Translations under genes and position numbers: made by a program
Assembly (NCBI GenBank): GCA_947501635.1
Contig: CANMWT010000008.1
Span: 99,349 to 163,348 of the forward strand
From: an uncultured Roseobacter sp.
GTDB taxonomy: Bacteria; Pseudomonadota; Alphaproteobacteria; Rhodobacterales; Rhodobacteraceae
Length of the DNA stretch: 64,000 bases
Direction of reading: 5' to 3'
The notes under the pieces: generated by a model
Databases searched by the model: none
What the model was told of the DNA's origin: nothing
The model's input: the letters and a program-made list of their open reading frames with translations, nothing else
Shown here: one piece after another, positions 38,022 to 47,966 of the stretch
Position numbering within the stretch: the stretch's first letter is position 1
Layout of the letters: the number at the start of each line of letters is the position of its first letter

Positions 38022-39029
38022 TCAGATATCAATGTCGATCGTTACGGGGAAATGGTCGGATGCGGTCATCAAGGCATTGCGCAACTCCGGATCGGCCCAG
38101 CACTCAGGATCATCCATAGGATGCCAGATACGCCACTTGGGTGACTTTTCTTTCAGATCGCCGCTCACCATGATGTAGTCAAGAAGCGCCTGCAGGTATC
38201 GGCGTTCGGGCTTGATCCAGAAGCGCGATGTGGTGGGCACAGGGCCCAGTCGGTGCGACAAGGCCCGCATGGCATGCGGATCATACAACTGCTCCGCCTC
38301 GCCCTGACCCAGAACGATTTCAACGGAAGATCGGCCAAAAAGATCTTCAAAGGCGTCCAGACCGGGGCCATCGTTCAGGTCCCCCAGCACCATTAACGGC
38401 GTCCCTTCCTGCAATATCTGCTCCACACGCCGCCGCAACCAGATCGCCTGCGCCAACTGCTTGCGACGGTTCGCAATGGCGAGGCGCTTTGCCTCGTCAG
38501 GTGATCGCGCACCGTGGGGGGCTTTTGATTTGAGATGAACGCCAATCATCCGCAGGTTAAAGCCCGCGGCCGTAGAGGCCAACAGTTCCAGCGGCGGTTT
38601 GGAAAACCGGACCTGATCTTTCGTCGCATCCACATCAAGGTCAATCTCGAACACACCGTCAAAGCGGGGCACGTCCAGACGGCCGGGAAAGGGGCTATGC
38701 TCGACCGTCAGAACGGCAGGGTCAAACAACAGCGCAAGTTCCTGCCGCGTATCATTGACAAATCCCGTCACGACCTCTGTCAGTCGCAGGTCAAATGCAT
38801 TAGAAAAAGTATCTAGCGCATTGATCGTGCTCCGCTTTCCACCGGTGTCTGGCGCTTCTACAACCATCACAGCGTCCGCATCAATTGCCCGGAATACACG
38901 GGCGAGCGCATCTGCCTGCTCTTCGCGTGTGACACCATAGCGTGCCGATGGCTTGTTGTCATAAAGCAATCGGCCCGCATCATCAAAGAGTGCGTTAAAC
39001 CACTCGATGTTATACGTCGCCAAACGCAT
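38022..39029 (-). CDS. Endonuclease/exonuclease/phosphatase-family protein
   Basis: The 335-residue protein has the EEP fold: MRLATYNIEWFNALF with the first metal residue, AVMVVEAPD, GVHLKSKAPHG, LMVLGDLNDGPGLD and the C-terminal ASDHFPVTIDID with the catalytic Asp-His. The substrate (DNA, phosphoinositide or another phosphodiester) is not decided by sequence. Its ATG overlaps the stop of the DjlA-like gene by one base (TAATG). Confidence 0.93.
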   Translation of the reverse strand: MRLATYNIEWFNALFDDAGRLLYDNKPSARYGVTREEQADALARVFRAIDADAVMVVEAPDTGGKRSTINALDTFSNAFDLRLTEVVTGFVNDTRQELALLFDPAVLTVEHSPFPGRLDVPRFDGVFEIDLDVDATKDQVRFSKPPLELLASTAAGFNLRMIGVHLKSKAPHGARSPDEAKRLAIANRRKQLAQAIWLRRRVEQILQEGTPLMVLGDLNDGPGLDAFEDLFGRSSVEIVLGQGEAEQLYDPHAMRALSHRLGPVPTTSRFWIKPERRYLQALLDYIMVSGDLKEKSPKWRIWHPMDDPECWADPELRNALMTASDHFPVTIDIDI

Positions 39030-39709
39030 TAAACACTTTTACTTTCAATCTCTTCCCATGCTTTGTTTATGTCCGCCATCCGCTTTTGGGCGATCGCCAA
39101 CGCCTCTTCGGGAACCCCTCGCGCGATCATGGCATCGGGGTGGTTTTCACGGACAAGCTTGCGAAAGGACTTGCGGATTTCGGCGACCGGCAGGTCCGGC
39201 GACACGCCCAGCACCGTGTACGGGTCTTGTGGTGCATCGGGGGCAAAACGCATGCGCAGCGCGTTGAACTCGCGCTCGGGCACACCGAAAATACGGTTCA
39301 CCTCTTCTAGAAAAGCATTCTCGTTGGGGTGATAAAACCCATCCGCCATCGCAATATGGAACAACCCTTCAAGCAGGTCACGCAAAGTATCCGGCTGCCC
39401 TTTGAACATGGATCTGATCCGGCGCGCATAGTCTTCGAACCCCGCTGCATCCTGACGCGCAAGATTGAAGACCCTCGCGGCACCCGCTTCATCCTGAGCT
39501 GCGATATGGAACACCTCGCGGAAAGCTGTGACTTCGTCGCGTGTCACCTGCCCGTCGGCTTTTGCCATCTTCGCTCCAAGAGCAATAACAGCGATCGTGA
39601 AGGCCACGGACCGCTCAGGAGGGCTTCGCAGCCGGTCGAACACGGCAGCGAGCCCCTCACCAGCCGTGAGCGCAGAAAGCGCATCGGATATGCGTGTCCA
39701 GATCGACAT
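39029..39709 (-). CDS. DjlA-like protein with TerB and J domains
   Basis: The 226-residue protein has an N-terminal TerB-like helical domain (AFTIAVIALGAKMAKADGQVTRDEVTAFREVF, AMADGFYHPNENAFLEEVNRIF) and a C-terminal J domain (YTVLGVSPDLPVAEIRKSFRKLVRENHPDAMI) with the HPD triad that stimulates DnaK. Unlike E. coli DjlA it has no N-terminal membrane anchor. It precedes the EEP-family gene. Confidence 0.92.
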   Translation of the reverse strand: MSIWTRISDALSALTAGEGLAAVFDRLRSPPERSVAFTIAVIALGAKMAKADGQVTRDEVTAFREVFHIAAQDEAGAARVFNLARQDAAGFEDYARRIRSMFKGQPDTLRDLLEGLFHIAMADGFYHPNENAFLEEVNRIFGVPEREFNALRMRFAPDAPQDPYTVLGVSPDLPVAEIRKSFRKLVRENHPDAMIARGVPEEALAIAQKRMADINKAWEEIESKSV

Positions 39710-39748
39710 TGAGGGATCATATCCTGTGCGCGGCGGCCTGTCAGGGCG

Positions 39749-40237
39749 TCATGGGGCCAGATTCAGCATTTTCTGCATAAAGATCAAATCCAGCCACTGC
39801 CCTGCCTTACGGCCAACCTGTGGCATCACCCCGACCTGCTCAAAGCCGAGGCGTGCATGAAATGACATCGCCTGCGGGTTGGCGCTGCTGATCGCAGCCA
39901 CCATGACGTGCATTCCCTCGGCCTCAGCCGCGGCAATCAGCGCATCCATAAGACTGCGGCCAACCCCGCCTCGGTGGTAGTGCGGGTCCACCAGCACACT
40001 GTGTTCACATGTCGCTGCGTACCCCGGCCCTGAACGGAATGCCCCGTAAGTGGCAAAGCCACACACGCGTCCATCGTCGTCACAGACAAAGAAACGACCC
40101 GACCGGTCGCGGATCATATCTGCCACTGCCGTCGTGGTCTTTTCATGCGTTGTGAAGGTCAGCAATGTGTCCCGGATCATCCAGTTCCAAAGGGCTGCTA
40201 CGGCGCCCGCATCCTCGCTTTGCGCCAGACGGATCAT
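39749..40237 (-). CDS. GNAT-family N-acetyltransferase (phosphinothricin acetyltransferase-like)
   Basis: The 162-residue protein has the GNAT motif A region SVLVDPHYHRGGVGRSLMDALI and the late AMSFHARLGFEQVGVMPQVGRKAGQWLDLIFMQK, typical of Pat/bar-like enzymes. Substrate is unknown. The ATG at 40237 overlaps the stop of the VOC gene as ATGA; the longer frame upstream lies inside the VOC gene and is rejected. It ends the methylmalonyl-CoA mutase operon. Confidence 0.92.
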   Translation of the reverse strand: MIRLAQSEDAGAVAALWNWMIRDTLLTFTTHEKTTTAVADMIRDRSGRFFVCDDDGRVCGFATYGAFRSGPGYAATCEHSVLVDPHYHRGGVGRSLMDALIAAAEAEGMHVMVAAISSANPQAMSFHARLGFEQVGVMPQVGRKAGQWLDLIFMQKMLNLAP

Positions 40238-40851
40238 CCAGCAATCTCGCGCGGGCCGTGTGGTGTATCGAAAGATGCACAAATAGCCCTTTCTCCGCAG
40301 ATGAAGGCGATCCGATCGTCTTCCAGATAAGCCGAGAGAATATCCGCGAGGCCGTCTGCTTTGGGGTGCTGCACCGTAAGGCGGCGCAACCGCACACCTG
40401 ACGCGCGCAGAACCTTTGCAGGATGCGTTGCGGTTTGCCACTGGATGAGCGCCGGCGCGCTATTGTCGAACGGCAGAACACCACCTTGCGGGACCGCCAT
40501 CCGCCAGCGCAAGATGCCGCGCTTCAAATCTACAGGTGCACCAAAACCATCAGGCAGCAAGGCCAGCGCAGTCTCCAGATCCGCTGTCCTGCAAATCCAA
40601 TTCGTCAAACGCGCAGACCCACTGAAACGGTCCAGATCAAACCAACGCGGGCGTTGCGGCTGCGCTGCGTCAGGATTTGTGGCAATTGCCTCCAGATATA
40701 GTCCGTCTTCCAAACCCAAAAGAGCATTGTGGGTGGCAAACACGTCATGCGTCCCTCCCGGCTGCAGTGCCACACCAAGGTTTTGCTCCACATGCTTTTG
40801 TGCCTCCGCCAGTGTCTCACCGGCAATGGCAATGTGATCGAGCGCGATCAC
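40234..40851 (-). CDS. VOC-family (glyoxalase-like) protein
   Basis: The 205-residue protein starts with a VOC beta-alpha-beta module ([29 protein letters not shown]), followed by [21 protein letters not shown], matching the glyoxalase-like family PF13468. It is longer than the methylmalonyl-CoA epimerase, which is also a VOC protein and would be expected next to the mutase, and does not look like it. The ATG overlaps the mutase stop by four bases, so it is cotranslated with the mutase. Confidence 0.87.
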   Translation of the reverse strand: MIALDHIAIAGETLAEAQKHVEQNLGVALQPGGTHDVFATHNALLGLEDGLYLEAIATNPDAAQPQRPRWFDLDRFSGSARLTNWICRTADLETALALLPDGFGAPVDLKRGILRWRMAVPQGGVLPFDNSAPALIQWQTATHPAKVLRASGVRLRRLTVQHPKADGLADILSAYLEDDRIAFICGERAICASFDTPHGPREIAG

Positions 40852-42977
40852 GCGCGGGTTTGCGCTATCAGTTTCATAATATCCTGTGCCGCCTCGGGAA
40901 TATTGGTGCCCGGGCCGAAGATTGCCTTCACTCCGGCGTCATACAGAAACTGGTAGTCCTGCTGGGGAATGACGCCGCCGCAAATCACGAGGATGTCTTC
41001 CGCGCCAGCCTCTTTAAGCGCCGCGATCAGCTGCGGTGCGAGTGTCTTGTGGCCCGCCGCCTGTGAACTGATACCAATGACGTGGACGTCATTATCGACC
41101 GCATCCTGCGCAGCCTCTGCCGGGGTCTGGAACAAAGGCCCCACATCCACGTCAAAACCGATATCCGCAAAGGCGGTGGCAATCACCTTGGCACCGCGAT
41201 CATGACCGTCCTGGCCCATTTTGACGACCAGCATGCGCGGACGCCGCCCTTCGACCTCCGCGAACTCCTCCACCGATTTCTGAATGGCCGCAAAACCTTC
41301 ATCACCTTCATAGGCCGCGCCATACACCCCTGCGAGCGTCTTGACCTCAGCGCGGTGGCGCCCAAAGATTTTCTCCATCGCCATGCTGATCTCTCCTACG
41401 GTTGCGCGTGCGCGCGCAGCCTCCACGGCTGCCTCCAACAAGTTGCCACCTTCTTGCGCGCGTCGCGTGACTTCTGCCAAAGCAGCCTCGCAGGCTGCGG
41501 CATCGCGCGTGGTGCGCACCTGCTGTAGCCGCGCAATCTGGCTTTGTCGCACAGCGGCGTTGTCAATATCGAGAATGTCAATCGGGTCTTCCTTGTCGCG
41601 ACGGTATTTATTAACCCCGACAATAACTTCGGTGCCGCGATCAATCTTGGCCTGACGCATGGCTGCGGCTTCTTCGATCCGCAGTTTCGGCATTCCCGAA
41701 CCGACGGCTTTGGTCATGCCGCCCATCTCTTCGACTTCTTCAATGAGCTTCCACGCCGCTTCCGCCAGATCAGCCGTAAGCTTTTCGACATAGTAAGACC
41801 CCGCCAGTGGGTCGACGACGTTGGTCACGCCGGTTTCTTCCTGCAGGATCAATTGCGTATTGCGGGCAATACGGCTGGAGAACTCGGTTGGAAGGGCAAT
41901 TGCCTCGTCCAGCGCGTTGGTGTGCAACGACTGTGTGCCGCCCAGGACTGCGCTCATCGCCTCATAAGCCGTGCGGATCACGTTATTGTAGGGGTCTTGC
42001 TCTTGCAGGCTGACACCAGAGGTTTGACAATGCGTTCTAAGCATCGATGATTTAGGGTTTTTCGGCTCAAACTCGGACATGATGCGGGACCAGAGCAGAC
42101 GTGCCGCGCGCAGCTTTGCAGCCTCCATGAAAAAGTTCATACCGATGGCAAAGAAGAACGACAGACGCCCGGCAAACTTGTCCACATCCATGCCCCGGTC
42201 AATCGCGGCGCGTACATATTCGCGCCCGTCCGCGAGGGTAAAGGCAAGCTCCTGCACGAGGTTCGCGCCAGCTTCCTGCATGTGATAGCCCGAAATCGAG
42301 ATCGAGTTGAATTTCGGCATCTCGTTCGAGGTATATTCGATGATATCGGCGATGATCCGCATCGATGGCTCTGGCGGGTATACGTAGGTGTTGCGCACCA
42401 TGAACTCTTTGAGAATGTCGTTCTGAATAGTGCCGGACAAAACAGCACGGTCATGTCCCTGCTCCTCCCCCGCGACAATGAAACTGGCAAGGATGGGGAT
42501 CACCGCACCGTTCATCGTCATCGAGACGGAAACTTTATCGAGCGGGATACCATCAAACAGGATTTTCATGTCTTCGATGCTGTCGATGGCCACGCCCGCC
42601 TTGCCGACATCGCCCTCCACACGTTCGTGATCACTGTCATAGCCGCGGTGCGTCGCCAGATCGAAAGCGACCGATACCCCCTGTTGCCCGTTGGCCAGCG
42701 CCTGACGGTAAAAGGCATTCGACTCTTCTGCGGTCGAAAACCCCGCGTATTGTCGGATCGTCCAAGGCCGTCCCGCATACATCGTGGCCTTAACACCCCG
42801 CGTGTAGGGCGACTCCCCCGGGATGGAGCCTATATGCTCAAGACCCGCTAGATCTTCTTCGGTATAGATCGGTGCGACGTCGATCCCCTCAAGGGTTTTC
42901 CACGTCAGGTCTTCAACGGAACGTCCCCGCAATTCGCCCTCAGCCAGGGCGCGCCAATTGTCTTTCTTCGAGCTCAT
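40848..42977 (-). CDS. scpA: Methylmalonyl-CoA mutase
   Basis: The 709-residue enzyme is a fused B12-dependent mutase: the TIM-barrel catalytic half contains [34 protein letters not shown] and [30 protein letters not shown], and the C-terminal cobalamin domain carries [14 protein letters not shown] with the DxHxxG ligand. It converts (R)-methylmalonyl-CoA to succinyl-CoA, the last step of propionyl-CoA assimilation started by PccA/PccB. The ATG at 42977 has AAGGA seven bases upstream; 15 bases further upstream lies another ATG. Confidence 0.96.
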   Translation of the reverse strand: MSSKKDNWRALAEGELRGRSVEDLTWKTLEGIDVAPIYTEEDLAGLEHIGSIPGESPYTRGVKATMYAGRPWTIRQYAGFSTAEESNAFYRQALANGQQGVSVAFDLATHRGYDSDHERVEGDVGKAGVAIDSIEDMKILFDGIPLDKVSVSMTMNGAVIPILASFIVAGEEQGHDRAVLSGTIQNDILKEFMVRNTYVYPPEPSMRIIADIIEYTSNEMPKFNSISISGYHMQEAGANLVQELAFTLADGREYVRAAIDRGMDVDKFAGRLSFFFAIGMNFFMEAAKLRAARLLWSRIMSEFEPKNPKSSMLRTHCQTSGVSLQEQDPYNNVIRTAYEAMSAVLGGTQSLHTNALDEAIALPTEFSSRIARNTQLILQEETGVTNVVDPLAGSYYVEKLTADLAEAAWKLIEEVEEMGGMTKAVGSGMPKLRIEEAAAMRQAKIDRGTEVIVGVNKYRRDKEDPIDILDIDNAAVRQSQIARLQQVRTTRDAAACEAALAEVTRRAQEGGNLLEAAVEAARARATVGEISMAMEKIFGRHRAEVKTLAGVYGAAYEGDEGFAAIQKSVEEFAEVEGRRPRMLVVKMGQDGHDRGAKVIATAFADIGFDVDVGPLFQTPAEAAQDAVDNDVHVIGISSQAAGHKTLAPQLIAALKEAGAEDILVICGGVIPQQDYQFLYDAGVKAIFGPGTNIPEAAQDIMKLIAQTRA

Positions 42978-43869
42978 CTGATCGTCCTTCATTATACGTC
43001 ACCAGCGTCGGGGTTGGCCCCGCTTCGTCCAGATGACTGTCCTCTGTCAGCGTGGCCAATCCATCCGCACCGGCGGCAAGCCACATCATATCGTCGGCAT
43101 GAAGCTCTCGCAGGGCCGCATGCTCATCATTTGCAAAAGGGTTCCACCGGCCCATACCCAAGGGCAACACGGAAGCATCCCGACCGGTTTCCATCATGAG
43201 CCGTCGCAAATGTGGCAAGCGAGGTGCTTCATTCTCGCGGCACCGGGCCGCTTCAGCGGGTGCCGTGACGCCTACACCCTGCGCAAGCATCGCCTGTGGT
43301 CGCCCGGCATAACGCTCAAAAGGCAGAATGCGCAGATCGACCCCCGGCAAAGCAGCCGAGATATCGCAGATCACATCGCGCCAGCCCCGCCGCGCCAGTG
43401 CCATCGCGCGCAACGCACGACGGTCAGGCACCGCGACGCCACGCCCGACCCCGTAGGCAAGCGCCGAACACCAATATGTCTCCAGACTGCGCGGGCTGAA
43501 CAAAACGGCTGAGACGCAGTGTTCATACGCTCGTCCAAAGTTACGTAACCGTTCTGCCGCGCGCGGATAAAGCGCACCATCGCGGATATTCTGCCGTACC
43601 GACCCCAGCATGTTCTCGTCACTGACAACCAGCTTTTGAATGTTCTGGTGACTGGCGCGATCCAGCTTGTCTGACAAAGCTTGCGGTCGCGCGCCAAGAC
43701 CTTCGTTACCGAAGTTTTCCATGAGTCCGGCGTGAAGCCCGCGACGCGTTACACGCGGCCCCCAAAAGCCCACACCCTGACGCGACAGCGCATCTGAATG
43801 GCGGCGCATGTAGTTTTGAAAACAGGTTGTTGCGGTGCGATGTGCACCCAAATGCAAAATGACGTCCAT
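42940..43869 (-). CDS. Sulfotransferase-like P-loop protein
   Basis: The 309-residue protein starts [28 protein letters not shown], which matches the 5'-phosphosulfate binding loop (H-x-G-x-x-x-T-A-T-T-x-F-Q) of sulfotransferases; [10 protein letters not shown] resembles the 3'-phosphate region. The specific substrate is unknown. The start at ATG 43869 places the loop at the N-terminus. It overlaps the mutase gene by 38 bases and thus heads the mutase operon. Confidence 0.8.
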   Translation of the reverse strand: MDVILHLGAHRTATTCFQNYMRRHSDALSRQGVGFWGPRVTRRGLHAGLMENFGNEGLGARPQALSDKLDRASHQNIQKLVVSDENMLGSVRQNIRDGALYPRAAERLRNFGRAYEHCVSAVLFSPRSLETYWCSALAYGVGRGVAVPDRRALRAMALARRGWRDVICDISAALPGVDLRILPFERYAGRPQAMLAQGVGVTAPAEAARCRENEAPRLPHLRRLMMETGRDASVLPLGMGRWNPFANDEHAALRELHADDMMWLAAGADGLATLTEDSHLDEAGPTPTLVTYNEGRSDELEERQLARPG

Positions 43870-44034
43870 GATACGGGCTGCCCACTGCGGTAACGCCGCC
43901 CCCTTCGGCAGATGTGACGGGGTCATACGTTGCATTACACCAAACCCGTTGCTGCAGCTTTAATGGTAAATTTGGCGGTTTCAGCCATCGCATCTTGAGA
44001 AAAGAGGATTATATTACCTGCGACAGGAGCAAGA

Positions 44035-44502
44035 ATGAAACTGATATTACCCCTTGTTATCGCGGCCGTTTTAGCCTCGCCGGTCGGCGCCCAACAGACC
44101 GGCGACCCAGACGGCGAGCAGCTTTTCTTTTCCATGGATGAGGTCGATTTGAACCAATTCAAGTGGAAAAAGCGCCCTGTCGTCGTCTTTGCGGAATCCG
44201 AGCTTGACCCCGCGTTTGTTGACCAGATGAGACTGCTGGAGGCCCGGCCTGAGGAATTGATCGCGCGGGATGTTGTTGTCATCACGGACACCGAGCCCGA
44301 GCCGCTTTCCGACTTGCGGCGCAAACTACGGCCACGCAACTTCATGCTGGTCATCATAAACAAAGAGGGGACCGTGAACGTGCGCAAACCTTTTCCTTGG
44401 GATGTGCGCGAAATCAGCCGCAGCATAGACAAAATGCCGATCCGCAAGCGGGAAATCCGCGACCAGAAAGAACAGGCCGCTTCACAACGCGGCCCATCCT
44501 GA
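44035..44502 (+). CDS. DUF4174 exported protein
   Basis: The 155-residue protein has a signal peptide (MKLILPLVIAAVLASPVGAQ) followed by a DUF4174 domain with WKKRPVVVFAESELDPAFVDQMRLL, VVVITDTEP and RKLRPRNFMLVIINKEGTVNVRKPFPWDVREISRSID, resembling a thioredoxin-like fold without the CxxC. GGAGCAAGA precedes the ATG. Its function is unknown. It is divergent from the mutase operon and convergent with pccA. Confidence 0.88.
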   Translation: MKLILPLVIAAVLASPVGAQQTGDPDGEQLFFSMDEVDLNQFKWKKRPVVVFAESELDPAFVDQMRLLEARPEELIARDVVVITDTEPEPLSDLRRKLRPRNFMLVIINKEGTVNVRKPFPWDVREISRSIDKMPIRKREIRDQKEQAASQRGPS

Positions 44503-44539
44503 AGGGGCGAAAAACTGGCTCCTGCCTGCAGCATCTGGC

Positions 44540-46585
44540 TTATTCGAACTCCATGATCACATCGTCTACGGCCAGACTGTCACCCGCATCGGCGTTGATC
44601 CTGGCCACAATTCCCTTGCGTTCGGCCCGTAGGATGTTTTCCATTTTCATGGCCTCAATTGTACACAACGCCTGACCTTCCTGCACTTCGTCTCCCACCG
44701 CGACATCCAGTTTCACGACCAGTCCGGGCATCGGGCACAGCAGCATCTTGGACGTATCGGGCGGCACCTTTTCAGGCATCTTGCGGGCAAGTTCCGCCTG
44801 GCGCGGATTGCGGACATGCACTTTCAATTCCGCACCACGTGTCCTGACCCTGAAGCCTCCGGACACTTTCCCGACCTTCAGCACCAGAGGGGCCCCTTCC
44901 ACTGTCATCTCGGCCAGCTGATCGCCCGGCGTCCATGCGCCGGATACCCTCAAGCTCGCGCCGTCGTCGAACGTAACCGTCGCACCAGCCTGATCGGCAT
45001 CGATGACAACATCGTAGGACTGCCCCTGCAGATGCGCGTTCCAGTTTACACCGACCTTGCGTTCGTGATTGTCCATCCGGCCAGAGACACGCGTCCGCCG
45101 GATTTCACCCACACGGTGCATGGCCACACAGGCTGCAGCGATCCTGCGCAACTCGGGTTCCGGCAACTCGACGCCCTCAAAACCGTCGGGATACTCTTCT
45201 TCGATAAAGGCGGTGGTCATATCCCCCGAGACAAACTTCGGATGATCCATCACCGCCGCTAGAAACGGCAGGTTATGTCCGATGCCTTCTACCTCGAAAC
45301 GGTCAAGTGCCACACGCATTTGTTCGATCGCCTCCGAACGGGTCGGCGCCCATGTGCACAGCTTTGCAATCATCGGGTCATAGTACATGCTGATTTCGCC
45401 GCCTTCGTAGACGCCAGTATCATTGCGCACTGCGGTTTCGCCCGACGGCGCATCGCCCTGCCATGTTCCCTGCTCGAGCAGGGGCCCGGCGGCCACCTCG
45501 GCGGGTGGGCGGTACCGCGTCAGCCGTCCGATTGACGGCAGGAAGCCGCGATAGGGATCTTCCGCATATAACCGATTTTCGATCGCCCAGCCCGTCAAGG
45601 TGACATCCGCCTGCGTCATCGACAGCTTCTCGCCATTGGCCACACGGATCATCTGCTCGACCAAATCGACACCGGTGATAAGCTCGGTGACAGGGTGCTC
45701 CACCTGAAGCCGCGTATTCATCTCGAGAAAGTAGAAATTCTTGTCGCCATCAACGATGAATTCAACTGTGCCGGCCGAGGCGTAATCCACCGCCTGCGCC
45801 AGTGCGACGGCCTGCTCGCCCATCGCCTTGCGCGTCGCCTCGTCCAGAAACGGGCTCGGCGCTTCTTCGACGACTTTCTGGTTGCGCCGCTGGATAGAGC
45901 ATTCGCGCTCCCCCAGATAGATGCCGTTGCCGTGGCTGTCGCACAGCACCTGAATTTCAATATGGCGCGGCTGGGTGACGAATTTTTCAATAAAAATCCG
46001 GTCGTCCCCGAAAGAGTTGGCCGCCTCGTTCTTGGACGACTGGAACCCTTCGCGCGCCTCCGTATCGTTCCAGGCGATCCGCATGCCCTTGCCGCCGCCC
46101 CCGGCAGAGGCTTTTATCATGACCGGATACCCGATGTCGTTGGATATCTTGACCGCTTCCTCCGCGTCCTCGATCAGCCCCATGTATCCCGGAACCGTGC
46201 TGACACCTGCATCCTGCGCAATCTTCTTGGACGTAATCTTGTCGCCCATCTTCTCAATCGCACCGACAGGTGGGCCGATAAAGGCAACGCCCGCAGCTTC
46301 AAGCGCTTGGGCGAACTTGGCGTTTTCAGACAAGAATCCGTAGCCGGGATGCACCGCTTGAGCACCGGAGGTTTGGATCGCCTCCATGATTTTGTCGATC
46401 ACGATATACGACTGATTTGCAGGAGGCGGGCCGATGTGAATTTTTTCATCGGCCATCTGCACATGTAGCGCCTGCTTGTCTGCATCTGAAAACACCGCCA
46501 CTGTCTTGATGCCCATTTTTCGTGCCGTCTTGATAACGCGGCAGGCAATTTCACCGCGGTTGGCGATCAGGATCTTGTCAAACAT
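44540..46585 (-). CDS. pccA: Propionyl-CoA carboxylase biotin-carrier/biotin-carboxylase subunit (PccA)
   Basis: The 681-residue subunit has a biotin carboxylase domain (N-terminal FDKILIANRGEIACRVIKTARKMG, ATP-grasp GGGGKGMRIA, RLQVEHPVTELITGVDLVEQMI), a BT-like middle region and a C-terminal biotinyl domain with EAMKMENI; Lys647 is the biotinylated residue. It carboxylates biotin for transfer by PccB, making (S)-methylmalonyl-CoA. pccB is about 1.8 kb upstream on the same strand, with small genes and a terminator between. Confidence 0.96.
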   Translation of the reverse strand: MFDKILIANRGEIACRVIKTARKMGIKTVAVFSDADKQALHVQMADEKIHIGPPPANQSYIVIDKIMEAIQTSGAQAVHPGYGFLSENAKFAQALEAAGVAFIGPPVGAIEKMGDKITSKKIAQDAGVSTVPGYMGLIEDAEEAVKISNDIGYPVMIKASAGGGGKGMRIAWNDTEAREGFQSSKNEAANSFGDDRIFIEKFVTQPRHIEIQVLCDSHGNGIYLGERECSIQRRNQKVVEEAPSPFLDEATRKAMGEQAVALAQAVDYASAGTVEFIVDGDKNFYFLEMNTRLQVEHPVTELITGVDLVEQMIRVANGEKLSMTQADVTLTGWAIENRLYAEDPYRGFLPSIGRLTRYRPPAEVAAGPLLEQGTWQGDAPSGETAVRNDTGVYEGGEISMYYDPMIAKLCTWAPTRSEAIEQMRVALDRFEVEGIGHNLPFLAAVMDHPKFVSGDMTTAFIEEEYPDGFEGVELPEPELRRIAAACVAMHRVGEIRRTRVSGRMDNHERKVGVNWNAHLQGQSYDVVIDADQAGATVTFDDGASLRVSGAWTPGDQLAEMTVEGAPLVLKVGKVSGGFRVRTRGAELKVHVRNPRQAELARKMPEKVPPDTSKMLLCPMPGLVVKLDVAVGDEVQEGQALCTIEAMKMENILRAERKGIVARINADAGDSLAVDDVIMEFE

Positions 46586-46918
46586 GAGAGGTCTTTCTTT
46601 CGCAGTTTAGCAGATTGTCGGAAAAAGGCAGCGCGCAGAGCGCAACCACCGGTAAGGTTTCAGCACGGCCCATGCCCAAAAGGCGGTGTCCGGTGCATAA
46701 CTTGAGTGAGCGGAAAAAAACGGGCGGACACAGCGGGGTAAAGCTGTGCCGCCCGTTCAGAGAAGGGGTACAATAAGTATTTACAACAGCGATGCAGGGA
46801 TAAGCGCACCTTGTTGCCCCACCAAGAATACGCGCAAAAGTAGTGCCGAACAGAGCGGACATCAGAGGCTTGCCAAAACCGGCAAAGCTCCACCGGTTTT
46901 TCAGTCCCACAAGCGAAT
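46586..46918. other. Intergenic stretch upstream of pccA
   Basis: Apart from an intrinsic terminator at 46714-46756, I see no convincing gene in this gap. A minus-strand frame of 114 codons crosses it, starting with an ATG that overlaps the upstream stop, but it contains the terminator, ends inside pccA and has poor codon bias for this genome. A promoter for pccA presumably lies downstream of the terminator, but I cannot identify it, and no TTTGCAAA box occurs here. Confidence 0.6.
46714..46756 (-). terminator. Rho-independent terminator upstream of pccA
   Basis: On the minus strand an 8-bp stem ACGGGCGG/CCGCCCGT is stacked on a 6-bp stem CACAGC/GCTGTG with one bulged base and an 8-base loop. 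It is followed directly by seven thymidines (46714-46720 on the plus strand are seven adenines). This should end transcription coming from the 118-residue gene and the pccB group before pccA. Confidence 0.85.
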
Positions 46919-47275
46919 TCATGCCGACCCCTCCCCGAAGGCTTCGGGAAACGACTGCCGCGCCACCTTTTCGTCAATGACCAGCATGGCTTCATAGCTT
47001 TCAGGGTCAAACGGGTCTGTCGCGGGCACCACTTCACGTCCAAACAGCCAGGATAACCGGCCTGCGTCCAGATTGCCGCGTTCAAAGGGTTCAGCACCGA
47101 AATGGGTCCAAAGAGCCTGGAAAAACGCCGCATCCGCACGCCTGTCGGCAGGCTTACGGTCGCGGAACCGTTCGCGTCGCGTCAAAGGGGTCACTCCCCG
47201 TGGATTAAAGCGTCGCAGAGTAAACTGATAGTCGGTGCCAGACAGACGACCGGGAAAGCCTTTGTGTTTCAGCAT
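46919..47275 (-). CDS. Uncharacterised 118-residue protein of the pccB group
   Basis: The 118-residue protein (MLKHKGFPGRLSGTDYQFTLRRFNPRGVTPLTRRERFRDRK...) is basic and soluble, with FFQALWTHFGAEPFERGNLDAGRLSWLFGREVVPATDPF. I do not recognise a family. It lies 66 bases after a small lipoprotein gene on the same strand, and an intrinsic terminator lies 163 bases downstream. A conserved position in the propionyl-CoA carboxylase region suggests a linked role, but that is an inference. Confidence 0.65.
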   Translation of the reverse strand: MLKHKGFPGRLSGTDYQFTLRRFNPRGVTPLTRRERFRDRKPADRRADAAFFQALWTHFGAEPFERGNLDAGRLSWLFGREVVPATDPFDPESYEAMLVIDEKVARQSFPEAFGEGSA

Positions 47276-47341
47276 GCTGCCACCGCTTCCTCAGCCAGAA
47301 GGTGAAGGCTGACGGACCAGAAAGAACGGTATGGAACGGAT

Positions 47342-47506
47342 CTAATACTTCCCACCCGTGACACTGCCGCCGCGCGATGCATCGGGCCCGACGACCACAT
47401 AGCTGCCATCCGCGTCGCGCGCGCCACCCGTCGCATCACATCCCGCCACAACCGCCACAACCGCCACAGCAACCAATAGAAGTACGCACTTTGCAATTTT
47501 GGCCAT
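47342..47506 (-). CDS. Small lipoprotein
   Basis: The 54-residue product has a lysine-containing N-terminus, a long hydrophobic core (CVLLLVAVAVVAVVAGC) and a lipobox with the cysteine in VVAGCDATGG. The mature part is a glycine/aspartate-rich peptide of about 30 residues. AGGAAGCGGGGC lies upstream of the ATG at 47506. Function unknown; it is in the pccB-linked gene set. Confidence 0.7.
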   Translation of the reverse strand: MAKIAKCVLLLVAVAVVAVVAGCDATGGARDADGSYVVVGPDASRGGSVTGGKY

Positions 47507-47573
47507 TCTGCCCCGCTTCCTCTTGGGATTTGAGTATATGAACCTGCGCTTGGAGTCGCGCTCTGAGAGGATG

Positions 47574-47966
47574 TTACCATATGCCCTCCCAGACGCATTG
47601 CCCGTCGCGCAGACGAAACGCTTCAATCAACTGTGTCGCGTCTGGATCGGCGACACCAAAAGCCACGGGCCTGTCCAATAGCGAGATCACAATCACATCG
47701 GCAGTCAGTGCAAATTCCTCAAGGTAAGGCAGCGCAACTGCATGGCACAATGCTTCAAAGTCCGCCTGCACCGCGTCGAACTCCAAGGCCTGCGCACCGC
47801 GCGCCACCTCTGTTGCAATAAATCTGAACCGAAGCCACGCCTCCGCCCCGACCTGATCCACAAGCACCTCAAACAGTTCAATAGGCTGCCCGGACGGCAC
47901 TTGCACGCCCGCCATCTGCGCGCCCCGCTTCATCAGGGGCCGTGGTGTGGCGTGCTGGCGGATCAC
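47574..47966 (-). CDS. DUF6497-like protein
   Basis: The 130-residue protein contains VPSGQPIELFEVLVDQVGAEAWLRFRFIATEVARGAQALEFDAVQADFEALCHAVALPYLEEF and ends ECVWEGIW-like (QCVWEGIW). It resembles DUF6497 proteins of Rhodobacteraceae found in the same position. The start is the GTG at 47966, overlapping the RidA stop as GTGA and preceded by GGAGGAG; the family normally has a signal peptide, and none is obvious here. An internal ATG at 47933 is possible. Confidence 0.7.
   Translation of the reverse strand: MIRQHATPRPLMKRGAQMAGVQVPSGQPIELFEVLVDQVGAEAWLRFRFIATEVARGAQALEFDAVQADFEALCHAVALPYLEEFALTADVIVISLLDRPVAFGVADPDATQLIEAFRLRDGQCVWEGIW

Noticed and set aside
46578..46922. 114-codon minus-strand frame between the 118-residue gene and pccA, starting with an ATG overlapping the upstream stop
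   Set aside because: It contains an intrinsic terminator in its middle, has low G/C at third positions compared with neighbours, ends in pccA and shows no family features.
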